NCBI GenBank assembly: GCA_946534145.1
Contig: CAMNCH010000003.1
Location: forward strand, 1-56,053
Direction of reading: 5' to 3'
DNA: 56,053 nucleotides
From: an uncultured Lachnospiraceae bacterium
Lineage (GTDB): Bacteria > Bacillota > Clostridia > Lachnospirales > Lachnospiraceae
Shown in pieces: positions 1 through 6,733 of the stretch (positions within the stretch are counted from its first letter, which is position 1; the number at the start of each line of letters is the position of its first letter). The position numbers and the translations under genes are program-made. The notes below the pieces were generated by a model, which had not been told where the DNA came from, did not search any database, and saw nothing but the letters and a program-made list of their open reading frames with translations.

Positions 1-183
1 GTATTCATGCTCCTTCTTGTACTTATGCATCAATCTGACATATTTAAACTTATGGTCTATAAGAGGCATTATCACCCAATAATGACCAGTGTTCTTTGAC
101 TGTACCTCATACATCACAGGGTTCTTCGTTATAATATTGAAGTACGGATTACCTAGCATCTCCTTATCCTTAGCTGTAAACAT
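1..183 (-). CDS. unrecognised small protein, 3' part outside window
   Basis: The first 61 codons are open and run off the left edge. The start ATG (181-183) follows a good ribosome site (GAAAGGAAGG). The product begins MFTAKDKEMLGNPYF and contains a SKNTGHYWVI stretch, with many Lys, His and Tyr residues. I do not recognise a named family, although short clostridial proteins with a similar NTGH-W motif exist near mobile elements. It lies inside the segment that interrupts the flp pilin gene, so it may belong to an insertion element or other transferred segment. That association is inference from position only. Confidence 0.6.
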   Translation of the reverse strand, partial: MFTAKDKEMLGNPYFNIITKNPVMYEVQSKNTGHYWVIMPLIDHKFKYVRLMHKYKKEHEY

Positions 184-303
184 CCATCCTTACCTTCCTT
201 TCATAAAACCAAACCTAATATTACAAACACTTATCTTTACTCCCTCATAATGAATCCTTTAATTTCCACATAAAACATACCTGTGTTTTGCGTTAGGCTT
301 TTC
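1..303. mobile_element. possible edge of an inserted or rearranged segment that truncates flp
   Basis: Reading the minus strand, the pilin gene keeps its hydrophobic signature up to about position 304, then changes abruptly to unrelated sequence up to the left edge. The unrelated part contains a short intergenic stretch and the start of a small unknown gene reading away from the junction. No terminal inverted repeat or target duplication can be checked, because the other end lies outside the window. A deletion or inversion joint would look the same, so mobile element is only one explanation. Confidence 0.35.
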
Positions 304-375
304 CACGATAATAAGAATTACCTCAACGGTACCCATACCGTCTTCTTCTTTCAAAAAATCCTTAAAAGTCTTCAT
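259..375 (-). pseudogene. flp: truncated Flp-type pilin of the Tad pilus
   Basis: A 38-codon frame starts at 373-375 behind a strong ribosome site (AGAAAGGAG), 11 bases after the tadC stop. The first 24 residues have the class III pilin hallmark: a short charged leader, then GMGTVEVILIIV, with the expected Glu five residues after the processing Gly. Intact Flp pilins continue with about 20 more hydrophobic residues and a short polar tail. Here the frame changes to EKPNAKHRYVLCGN and stops. The hydrophobic helix is thus cut to about half, and this copy is unlikely to make a pilus subunit. Its place at the end of the tad operon supports the assignment. Another flp copy could exist elsewhere. 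Confidence 0.7.
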
Positions 376-386
376 TTTTCTCCTTT

Positions 387-1565
387 CTATATTCCCCTGA
401 AAGCGGGAATAACAATAATAATCATCACATCAATCAAAAGAAGCATCATGGGAATCAGCATCTTGGTTCCCGCCTCCTCGCCTTCTTTTACCGCTCTTTG
501 TTTCTTAGCCATAAACGCCTTTCCTGCCTCCTCGTTTAATAATTCTTTTAATCTGCTGCTTCCTTTTTTTAAGTTCTGGGATAACAGCGCCGTGAAGCGG
601 ATTATTTCCGGTTCCTTTATTCTTTCGCCGAATCTTGTATATACAAGTCCTTCGGAAATTCCGCTCGACAGTTCATTTAAGGAAACCCCCATTTCTTTGT
701 AAAACGGATTATCCTTTCCCTTCTTTTTTACCCCTTCTTCATATACCGCCTGCCATATGTTTCTTAAGTTCATTCCTGAGGAAAGGTACAAAGAAATCTT
801 TTTAAGCACAGTCGGATATTCCCTGAGTATCGCCTTTTTGTATGCCTCTCTTTTTACCTTCTCGTCCCTTGCGGCTCCAATAAGTACTGCTGCCGCAGCT
901 ACGATTCCGAGAAGAAGAAACGCAGGCTCTCTCCTTTTTTCTGCAGTTTGGTACTTAACCTTTATTCCGTCCACCTCCGTAGGAAGTATGACGTTTTCGG
1001 AATTCTGCCCCCTTTCGGAAACCATAGATAAAATCTTTTGCTTGTATACCCTTCTTTTGATATCTTCTTCCGGCGTTACCTTAACCCTTACGGCATAAGA
1101 ATCCGCGAAGTCCCCATAGCTTCCCTTTATCCTTATGATTGCTGTAAATGGTTTGTCCGTAATTATCTCGCCGACGCTGTCAATTTTGTCCGGCGAGTCC
1201 GTCTCATATTCAAAAGAAAACGGATAGCCCTTAAGAGTCTCCTCAAAGCTTAAATCCCTTGTAACCGTCTTTAAGTCGGAATTGTCGCTAAGCACCGATT
1301 TAATCAGTTCTTCCCTGCAGTTTTCAAATAGTTTTTTGCATTCCTCTGGGGTATAGTCTCTTTCCTGCACCCTGACATCAATACCTTCAACCCTGATGTC
1401 ATCTACCATTGCCTCGAGTTCAAGCCTCTCAGCCCCCTTCCCCGGATTGTTTCGTGCTACTTTTGTCTCGGTAAAATCCGTAGGACTTTGTCCCGACAAA
1501 AGAAAGAGGATAATCCCTGCAAGCACCATAGATGCCGACAGTTTAATATTTTTCCCTTCTCTCAT
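387..1565 (-). CDS. tadC: TadC-like type II/IV secretion F-domain protein with an N-terminal extracytoplasmic domain
   Basis: The product (392 aa) is one of the two inner-membrane platform proteins of a Tad pilus machine. The C-terminal half (about 215-392) is a T2SF-type domain: a membrane segment near 217-231, a cytoplasmic helical part with the LSSGMNLRNIWQAVYEEG type motif, and a final hydrophobic helix ending in PAFRGI. Unusually for TadC, the first about 210 residues form an N-terminal membrane anchor or signal (13-25) plus a soluble charged domain of about 170 residues that I do not recognise. The start ATG overlaps the tadB stop by four bases (ATGA). It is followed by the truncated flp gene. 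The T2SF assignment is firm; the role of the N-terminal domain is unknown. Confidence 0.8.
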   Translation of the reverse strand: MREGKNIKLSASMVLAGIILFLLSGQSPTDFTETKVARNNPGKGAERLELEAMVDDIRVEGIDVRVQERDYTPEECKKLFENCREELIKSVLSDNSDLKTVTRDLSFEETLKGYPFSFEYETDSPDKIDSVGEIITDKPFTAIIRIKGSYGDFADSYAVRVKVTPEEDIKRRVYKQKILSMVSERGQNSENVILPTEVDGIKVKYQTAEKRREPAFLLLGIVAAAAVLIGAARDEKVKREAYKKAILREYPTVLKKISLYLSSGMNLRNIWQAVYEEGVKKKGKDNPFYKEMGVSLNELSSGISEGLVYTRFGERIKEPEIIRFTALLSQNLKKGSSRLKELLNEEAGKAFMAKKQRAVKEGEEAGTKMLIPMMLLLIDVMIIIVIPAFRGI

Positions 1566-2299
1566 ACATTTATCCTCATAATCTTTCGTCCGAGTATTAA
1601 TGCACCCGCAAAAATAAGAAGTGCGACCGTCATAAATACCCTTCCGAAAATGCCCTCGTAGAGGACATCGAAATATCCTGCGGAGGTGATATTTATATAT
1701 ATCAATATGACAAAAGGCATAACCGACATGATACGAAACTCCAGCTTTTTCTCTGCCATTAAATTATCAATTTCCGCGTCAACACAAATCGATTCGCGTA
1801 TCCTTTCGGCCGTGTCCGTCAAAACCTCCGCGATATTTCCTCCGTTTCTTTTTGCGCTTTTGCAGACGTCCGAAAACATTTCTATTTCCTCCGCCCCGCT
1901 TCTTTTTGCGAGATTATCCATAAGCTCTTCAAGGGTAATGTTTATTTCAAGGCCCCTTTTGATTCTTAAAATCTCCTCAGCCATAAGGCTTTCCTCTCCG
2001 TAGAAGAGTTTTATGTCCTTATAGGCTTCCAAAAACGCATTTTCTATAGAATACCCGGCTCTCATATTTACACTTACGCTTCCGAGAGTCTCGGAGAATT
2101 CTTCCATAAGTTTTTTGTTTCTTTTTTCTCTCAGCCGGCTTTTATACAGCTTTAAGAAAATCGCAAATCCGGGAAGCATTATCAAAAACAATGCAGCCGA
2201 TCTGTAAAAGAAATAGGCTGTAACTCCGCTTATGCATCCGTAAATCAATGCCCCCTTAAGATATTCAGTTTTGGAAAGCTTATATACCTTATAGTCCAT
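1562..2299 (-). CDS. tadB: TadB-like type II/IV secretion F-domain protein
   Basis: The product (about 245 aa) is the second inner-membrane platform protein of the Tad apparatus and should bind the TadA ATPase. Two hydrophobic segments near residues 17-50 precede a cytoplasmic helical domain that contains the typical SVNMRAGYSIENAF and AKRNGGNIAEVL motifs of T2SF proteins. Two C-terminal membrane segments follow. I prefer the ATG at 2299 over a TTG three codons upstream, because the TTG lies only two bases after the AAAGG ribosome site. It overlaps the end of tadA by 11 bases and the start of tadC by 4, indicating translational coupling. Confidence 0.85.
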   Translation of the reverse strand: MDYKVYKLSKTEYLKGALIYGCISGVTAYFFYRSAALFLIMLPGFAIFLKLYKSRLREKRNKKLMEEFSETLGSVSVNMRAGYSIENAFLEAYKDIKLFYGEESLMAEEILRIKRGLEINITLEELMDNLAKRSGAEEIEMFSDVCKSAKRNGGNIAEVLTDTAERIRESICVDAEIDNLMAEKKLEFRIMSVMPFVILIYINITSAGYFDVLYEGIFGRVFMTVALLIFAGALILGRKIMRINV

Positions 2300-3488
2300 T
2301 TGCTTCAAAACCTTTTAATTTTCCTGTGTTTTTCAGTTCTCCCACGGGTATTAGTCTGCCGCCTTCGAATCGGTAGAGACAGTTAAGCATTACTTCTCCG
2401 TCTTTAATCCCTTCCACTTCCGAGATTTCGCTTACCACTCTTCTTTTGTCCCGAAGCCTTGTAAGGTGAATCATTATATCGATTCCGCCCGCTATCTGGC
2501 TTCTGACTGCATAGAGCGGAATATCCATTCCGCACAGCACCATTGTTTCAAGTCTTGATATCATATCTGTCGAAGAATTGGCATGTCCGGTGGACAGAGA
2601 ACCGTCGTGTCCTGTATTCATGGCTTGCAGCATATCAACTGCTTCGGCTCCTCTGACCTCCCCCACGATTACCCTGTCGGGTCGCATTCTCAAGGCTGAT
2701 TTGATAAGGTCCCTTATCTCTATGGGCGAACATCCTTCGGTATTTTTATTTCTGGTCTCCAGCCGCACAAGATTGGTCGCCCCCAGGAGCTGAAGCTCGG
2801 CGCTGTCTTCGATGGTAATTATTCTTTCGTCAGGCGGAATGTACATGGACAGCGCATTTAAAAAAGTAGTCTTGCCCGTCCCGGTTCCGCCCGATATGAA
2901 AATGTTATATCTTGCCCTCACCAGCCTTTGTAAAAAGAAAGCCGCATCCTCTCCAAGTGCTCCAAGCTCAATAAGTCTTTCCATTGTTATGGGTGATTTG
3001 GGAAAACGCCTGATGGTGACTATGGGGCCGTTAAGCGCCACGGGAGCAAGCACAACATTAATTCGCTCTCCCGTAGAAAGCCTCGCATCCGCAATCGGAT
3101 ACGCTTCATTAACCCGCCTGTTGCATGACCCTACCATCTGTTGAATTACGTCCTCAAGTTTTTCTTTGGATGAAAAGTTTTTGTCAGTCTTAAAAAGTGT
3201 TCCGCCTCTTTCCACAAAGATGGCTTCCACGCCGTTAATCATTATTTCGCTGACAGTTTCGTCATCCAGATATTCCTGAATTACATCGTATTTCTTGATG
3301 GAGTTATAGACTTCCTTTCGAAGATCGAGTATTTCTTCAAGAGACATGCTTTCTCTCTCGGGCAGGGAAGTTATGATATCGTCAACAGACTTCAATACCT
3401 CTTCTTCCGACAGTTCATCCGAAAAGTCCATCTTCTGAAGTACCATATTGCATATTCTGTTTTTTATTTCCCCGATTTCTTTAGCCAT
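2289..3488 (-). CDS. tadA: TadA/CpaF pilus assembly ATPase
   Basis: This is a GspE/PulE-type secretion ATPase that powers Flp pilus assembly. An N-terminal helical domain (1-90) is followed by the motif EYLDDETVSEIMINGVE typical of CpaF. Then come Walker A ISGGTGTGKTTFLNAL, an Asp box (ERIITIEDSAELQL), Walker B (RPDRVIVGEVRGAEAVDML) and the His box (GHDGSLSTGHANSS). Length (about 399 aa) fits the family. The ATG at 3488 is chosen because AGGCGG lies eight bases upstream; it overlaps the end of the tadZ-like gene by eight bases. All catalytic motifs are intact, so the motor itself is not degraded although the neighbouring pilin is. Confidence 0.93.
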   Translation of the reverse strand: MAKEIGEIKNRICNMVLQKMDFSDELSEEEVLKSVDDIITSLPERESMSLEEILDLRKEVYNSIKKYDVIQEYLDDETVSEIMINGVEAIFVERGGTLFKTDKNFSSKEKLEDVIQQMVGSCNRRVNEAYPIADARLSTGERINVVLAPVALNGPIVTIRRFPKSPITMERLIELGALGEDAAFFLQRLVRARYNIFISGGTGTGKTTFLNALSMYIPPDERIITIEDSAELQLLGATNLVRLETRNKNTEGCSPIEIRDLIKSALRMRPDRVIVGEVRGAEAVDMLQAMNTGHDGSLSTGHANSSTDMISRLETMVLCGMDIPLYAVRSQIAGGIDIMIHLTRLRDKRRVVSEISEVEGIKDGEVMLNCLYRFEGGRLIPVGELKNTGKLKGFEANGL

Positions 3489-4467
3489 TTGCATCACCGC
3501 CTATGTCGAAATTAACCAGCTTCTTCACAAAATCCGCCAGCTCCGAATGTGTCAGGAGTTCAAAGTTTCCGGGAATTTCTCTGAGCTTGGGAATACTGAT
3601 ATTCTCAGTTTTAAGAAGAATATCCTGATATGCACTGTCTCTTAGCATGTTTTCATATTGGCCTACCTTGGCGGTGGCCACTCTGTCGGAGTCCGTAATC
3701 GTATACACCACCGAACATCGCTTCAAAATGTCCAAAAGTCCGTTAACATTCTCCGAAAGGTCCAGGATAACAGTTTCGTAATCCGTTTCCCGCGCGATGG
3801 TATCAATAAGCTTTATCCATTGTTCTTTTGTCACAAGAGAAAACTTCACAAAAGCCTTGGCCGGAGAAATGTAATCAAGCTCGCCTATGCGCTCCTTTAA
3901 AGAATCAACCCTCATAGAAAAGTTTGGATCGCCGCATTCGCTGAAATAAAGAAGGTCCATAAGATCCTTGGCCGCGGTCCTGCCGGAGAGGGTTTCAAAG
4001 CCGGAAAAACTTTCGAAGTTTAAATACAGCACTTTCTTTTTCCGCGAAAGAACCTGTCCCAATGTCAGAGAAAAGCTCGTCTGAAAGCTTCTCTTAATCG
4101 GCGTGTAAATACCGATTATCTCCTTCTCGCCGGTCGATCGTGGTGCTTTAACCGTCTCGGAGCGTTCCGCGCATAAAGCCATCACTTCGCTGTATATTCG
4201 GTCTGCTGACATATACTTAAAGACTTTTCCGGAAGCGTTCTCCTCCTCGGTCAGAACTATCAGATTTTCGATGTTTTTTCTTTCGACTGTCTTCTCGTTT
4301 TCGAGAGTCAGACATATTCTGACCTTATGGTCTTTCAGGTACTCATCAAGAGCTTTCTCCTCAGTAAAAAGAAGGACTTCCATATTCTTTCCGGCGATTG
4401 TCCGCAGACATTCGCTCAGCCTTGTAACGTATTCTTTTTCATTACCGAAGATTGCTAATTTGTCCAT
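3481..4467 (-). CDS. tadZ: TadZ/CpaE-like protein with degenerate P-loop
   Basis: The product (328 aa) matches the layout of TadZ/CpaE localisation proteins: an N-terminal receiver-like domain (MDKLAIFGNEKEYVTRL through about 115) and a C-terminal MinD/ParA-like domain. The expected deviant Walker A is replaced by GIYTPIKRSFQTSFSLTLGQ, so nucleotide binding is doubtful. The segments KVLYLNFESFSGFETL and YETVILDLSENVNGLLDIL correspond to the MinD-like core. In Tad systems this protein places the machine at the pole. It sits between the prepilin peptidase and tadA, with its stop overlapping the tadA start. The family call rests on context and fold pattern more than strong identity. Confidence 0.72.
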   Translation of the reverse strand: MDKLAIFGNEKEYVTRLSECLRTIAGKNMEVLLFTEEKALDEYLKDHKVRICLTLENEKTVERKNIENLIVLTEEENASGKVFKYMSADRIYSEVMALCAERSETVKAPRSTGEKEIIGIYTPIKRSFQTSFSLTLGQVLSRKKKVLYLNFESFSGFETLSGRTAAKDLMDLLYFSECGDPNFSMRVDSLKERIGELDYISPAKAFVKFSLVTKEQWIKLIDTIARETDYETVILDLSENVNGLLDILKRCSVVYTITDSDRVATAKVGQYENMLRDSAYQDILLKTENISIPKLREIPGNFELLTHSELADFVKKLVNFDIGGDANG

Positions 4468-4478
4468 AGCCGGTCCTC

Positions 4479-4931
4479 TTACGCAAAGCAGGGAAGATAA
4501 GCGGCAAGGTAACCGATTAATATCGGCAGAGCCATGTGCACTATCTTGTGCCCCTTGTTGTTAAATTCAAGTTTGGAAAATAACATGATTACAGAAATTA
4601 ATGCGCCGATTGAAAAAACAATCAGCATAAACAATAAGGGATCTTTGACCGATAAGACGGTCAGCGTCAATAACTTGACATCTCCCGCGCCCAAGCCTCC
4701 AAGTTTAAAAAACGGGTACAACAACAAAAACACTGCCGCAGCCGCACCTATCCTTTCAAAAATCAAGGTACCCGATATTGAAGACGTATTAAGCACAAAT
4801 TTGGAAATTAAAACATAAAGTGTCTGGAATATTGCCAGAATCAAAATCAGAATGTTCGGTATCTTTCCTCGACGAACATCAGTAATCGCTGCCGATATAA
4901 GTACCAAAACGGTACCGGCAAACAAAATCAT
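4479..4931 (-). CDS. tadV: type IV prepilin peptidase (A24 family, TadV/CpaA-like)
   Basis: This small polytopic membrane aspartic protease (about 150 aa) should cleave the leader of Flp prepilin. The two catalytic Asp are visible in ITDVRRGKIPN near the N-terminus and in GGLGAGDVKLL (GxGD motif) in the middle. It lacks the N-terminal methyltransferase domain of PilD, as CpaA/TadV do. Several in-frame starts are possible (GTG 4940, ATG 4937, ATG 4931); I prefer 4931 because AGGCGG lies eight bases upstream. It is the first gene of the tad operon, directly behind a strong promoter. Confidence 0.85.
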   Translation of the reverse strand: MILFAGTVLVLISAAITDVRRGKIPNILILILAIFQTLYVLISKFVLNTSSISGTLIFERIGAAAAVFLLLYPFFKLGGLGAGDVKLLTLTVLSVKDPLLFMLIVFSIGALISVIMLFSKLEFNNKGHKIVHMALPILIGYLAAYLPCFA

Positions 4932-4971
4932 AATCATCACCGCCTGTCTCTGTCAGCGGCTGCAAGAATGG

Positions 4972-5000
4972 ATTCTAATTTATGATTTTGAATTTGTAAA
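4972..5000 (-). promoter_or_regulatory. sigma-A promoter of the tad operon
   Basis: On the minus strand, TTTACA (4995-5000) and TAGAAT (4972-4977) are separated by 17 bases and lie about 40 bases upstream of the prepilin peptidase start. Confidence 0.65.
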
Positions 5001-5041
5001 CCCTTTTTTTGCAAATTCTTTTGTTTTGGTAAATCTTCACA

Positions 5042-5083
5042 AAGAAAAAAACCAAGGCTAAAACGGATTGCTCCGAAGCCTTG
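5042..5083 (-). terminator. intrinsic terminator of the flagellin operon
   Basis: On the minus strand, CAAGGCT and AGCCTTG pair around a 17-base loop and are followed by G and seven T. It lies about 70 bases after the fliS stop and upstream of the tad promoter. Confidence 0.75.
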
Positions 5084-5149
5084 ATTTTCATACATTTATA
5101 TGTGTCAAAAGTAACTTAAAAACAAACTTTTTCTTCTTATGCTTAATGG

Positions 5150-5626
5150 TCAGGCCAAAAATCCTCTGCTCTGAGCTCGGTCCGTAAGAATTTCGTTCAT
5201 GAGGTTTTTGTTGTACGTAAGATTGCCGTAGACAATCTCTACGTTTTTCATAACCGCTCCGCTGTTGTCTTTTTTGCTTACCTCTTCATATGCCGACTTT
5301 AGGCTACTGAAAATTTGAATGATGTGCCGTGCGGGCGCGTCGTCAAAGTCGAGATATGCTTTGGTCAGTTCACGATTGCAGTACACGTAAAGCTTAAGGA
5401 GCGTCTGCCCAAGCTCCGTGGATGTGTCCACAGAATTCATAAGCTCCTGCACCGTGCTTTTCGTCCGATTAAGCTCAGCTCTGAATAACGATTTGTCGTC
5501 GCTTTCTTTCGCCGATACACTATCATTGAGGTATGTGATTGCTATGTCGTAGAGAATCACTATCATCTCAGTCTTGTTGGCTGAGCTTACTCGGAGTGTA
5601 AAAGCCTGTATTTGTTCTTTTGTCAT
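5150..5626 (-). CDS. fliS: FliS-like flagellin export chaperone
   Basis: A 158-aa helical protein with the FliS pattern: an N-terminal MTKEQIQAFTLRVSSANKTE region, the TEMIVILYDIAITYL helix, a middle NRTKSTVQELMNSVD helix and a C-terminal YGNLTYNKNLMNEILT segment. FliS binds the C-terminal disordered end of flagellin and prevents premature assembly. It is slightly longer than common FliS (about 125-135 aa) and diverged from the YxxxxV start motif, so it may be a dedicated chaperone for the neighbouring cysteine-containing flagellin. It starts nine bases after the flagellin stop, with an AAAGGTG ribosome site. Last gene of the operon. Confidence 0.75.
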   Translation of the reverse strand: MTKEQIQAFTLRVSSANKTEMIVILYDIAITYLNDSVSAKESDDKSLFRAELNRTKSTVQELMNSVDTSTELGQTLLKLYVYCNRELTKAYLDFDDAPARHIIQIFSSLKSAYEEVSKKDNSGAVMKNVEIVYGNLTYNKNLMNEILTDRAQSRGFLA

Positions 5627-5635
5627 ATATCACCT

Positions 5636-6733
5636 TTATTGTAATAACTGTAATACAGATGAAGGTCTTTCGTTGGCCTGTGCTACCATGCTGGTGCTGG
5701 CCTGTACCAATACCTGATTCTTGGAGTATTCCGTCATTTCGTCTGCCATGTCGGCATCCATGATTCTTGAGTATGCGGCCGTCATGTTCTCTTCGGAAAT
5801 ATCGAGAGTGCTGATGGTGTGCTCAAGTCTGTTCTGATATGCACCGAGGCGGGCTCTTGCCTGGTTAATGTATAAAAGGCTGTTGTTCATCTGGTCCAAG
5901 AATTCTTCGGACTTTTCTCTTGTGGTACAATCCACTTTTTCAAGACCGAGGGTTCTTAAATTGATGGTTGCGATTCTTACGCCAAGCTCCTGACCTTCGC
6001 CGGTTCCGATCTGAACGTTCATGGCGCCCAAGCCTGTAATGTCAAGATTAACGGGCTGATCGGTCATATTGCCTTTTACTCTGAATTCCATCTCGAAGCC
6101 CTTGGGTCCCGTTACGATAACGGTATCATCCTTAACTTCGTATTCGCAGTCCGGATGGAATCCTTCACCGAAAGTACAGTTAAAAGTATCGGGATCGATT
6201 TCGCCGTCGGCATTAAGTGTTGCGCTGATGGTCAGTTCATAGTTTCCGCTTCTTACTTCGTCGCTGTAAGTGGTAACCTTTAAGTTTTCGTTGTTGGTGT
6301 AACCCTTAACGTCGTAGTTACCGTTTAAAAGCACCGAACCGTTGTACATTGTGGTGTTGGAGATTCTTTCCACTTCTTCTTTAAGCTGTGTAATCTCTCC
6401 GTCAATAAGCTTTCTGTCATCGTCGCACAAGGTTCCGTTGCAGGCTTTAACCGCAAGCTCGTTCATTCTCTGAATCATATCTTCGATTTCCGCAAGCGCG
6501 CCTTCTGCAATTTCTATAACGGAAACACCGTCGTTGGAGTTCTGATTGGCGGTTTCAAGGCTTCGTATCTGGGCATTCATTCTTTTTGCCATTGCGATAC
6601 CAGAAGCATTGTCCTTAGCATGGTTAATCTTAAGTCCCGATGAAAGTCTTTCGATTGAATTTGAAAGAGCCTTATCGTTGTTCTGAAGATTGCCGTTTGC
6701 TATCATTGCGGAAACGTTGTAATTAATTCTCAT
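5636..6733 (-). CDS. hag: flagellin with five cysteines
   Basis: The product (365 aa) has both conserved flagellin ends: the N-terminal D0/D1 region with NNDKALSNSIERLSSGLKIN and GIAMAKRMNAQIRSLETANQ, and the C-terminal region with RARLGAYQNRLEHTISTLD and ending in LQLLQ. The TLR5-contact stretch reads IQRMNELAVKACNG, close to the usual LQRMxELAVQ. The central domain (about 140-250) is short and unusual. Cysteines occur at about residues 98, 103, 186, 196 and 269, whereas most flagellins have none. It overlaps the upstream DUF6240 gene by 11 bases and precedes fliS by nine. It is filament protein or a minor filament component; other flagellin genes may exist outside the window. Confidence 0.93.
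   Translation of the reverse strand: MRINYNVSAMIANGNLQNNDKALSNSIERLSSGLKINHAKDNASGIAMAKRMNAQIRSLETANQNSNDGVSVIEIAEGALAEIEDMIQRMNELAVKACNGTLCDDDRKLIDGEITQLKEEVERISNTTMYNGSVLLNGNYDVKGYTNNENLKVTTYSDEVRSGNYELTISATLNADGEIDPDTFNCTFGEGFHPDCEYEVKDDTVIVTGPKGFEMEFRVKGNMTDQPVNLDITGLGAMNVQIGTGEGQELGVRIATINLRTLGLEKVDCTTREKSEEFLDQMNNSLLYINQARARLGAYQNRLEHTISTLDISEENMTAAYSRIMDADMADEMTEYSKNQVLVQASTSMVAQANERPSSVLQLLQ

Noticed and set aside
283..1581. Plus-strand open frames opposite tadB/tadC (for example 283-702 and 757-1098)
   Set aside because: They are antisense shadows of the well-supported minus-strand tad genes, without ribosome sites or recognisable products.
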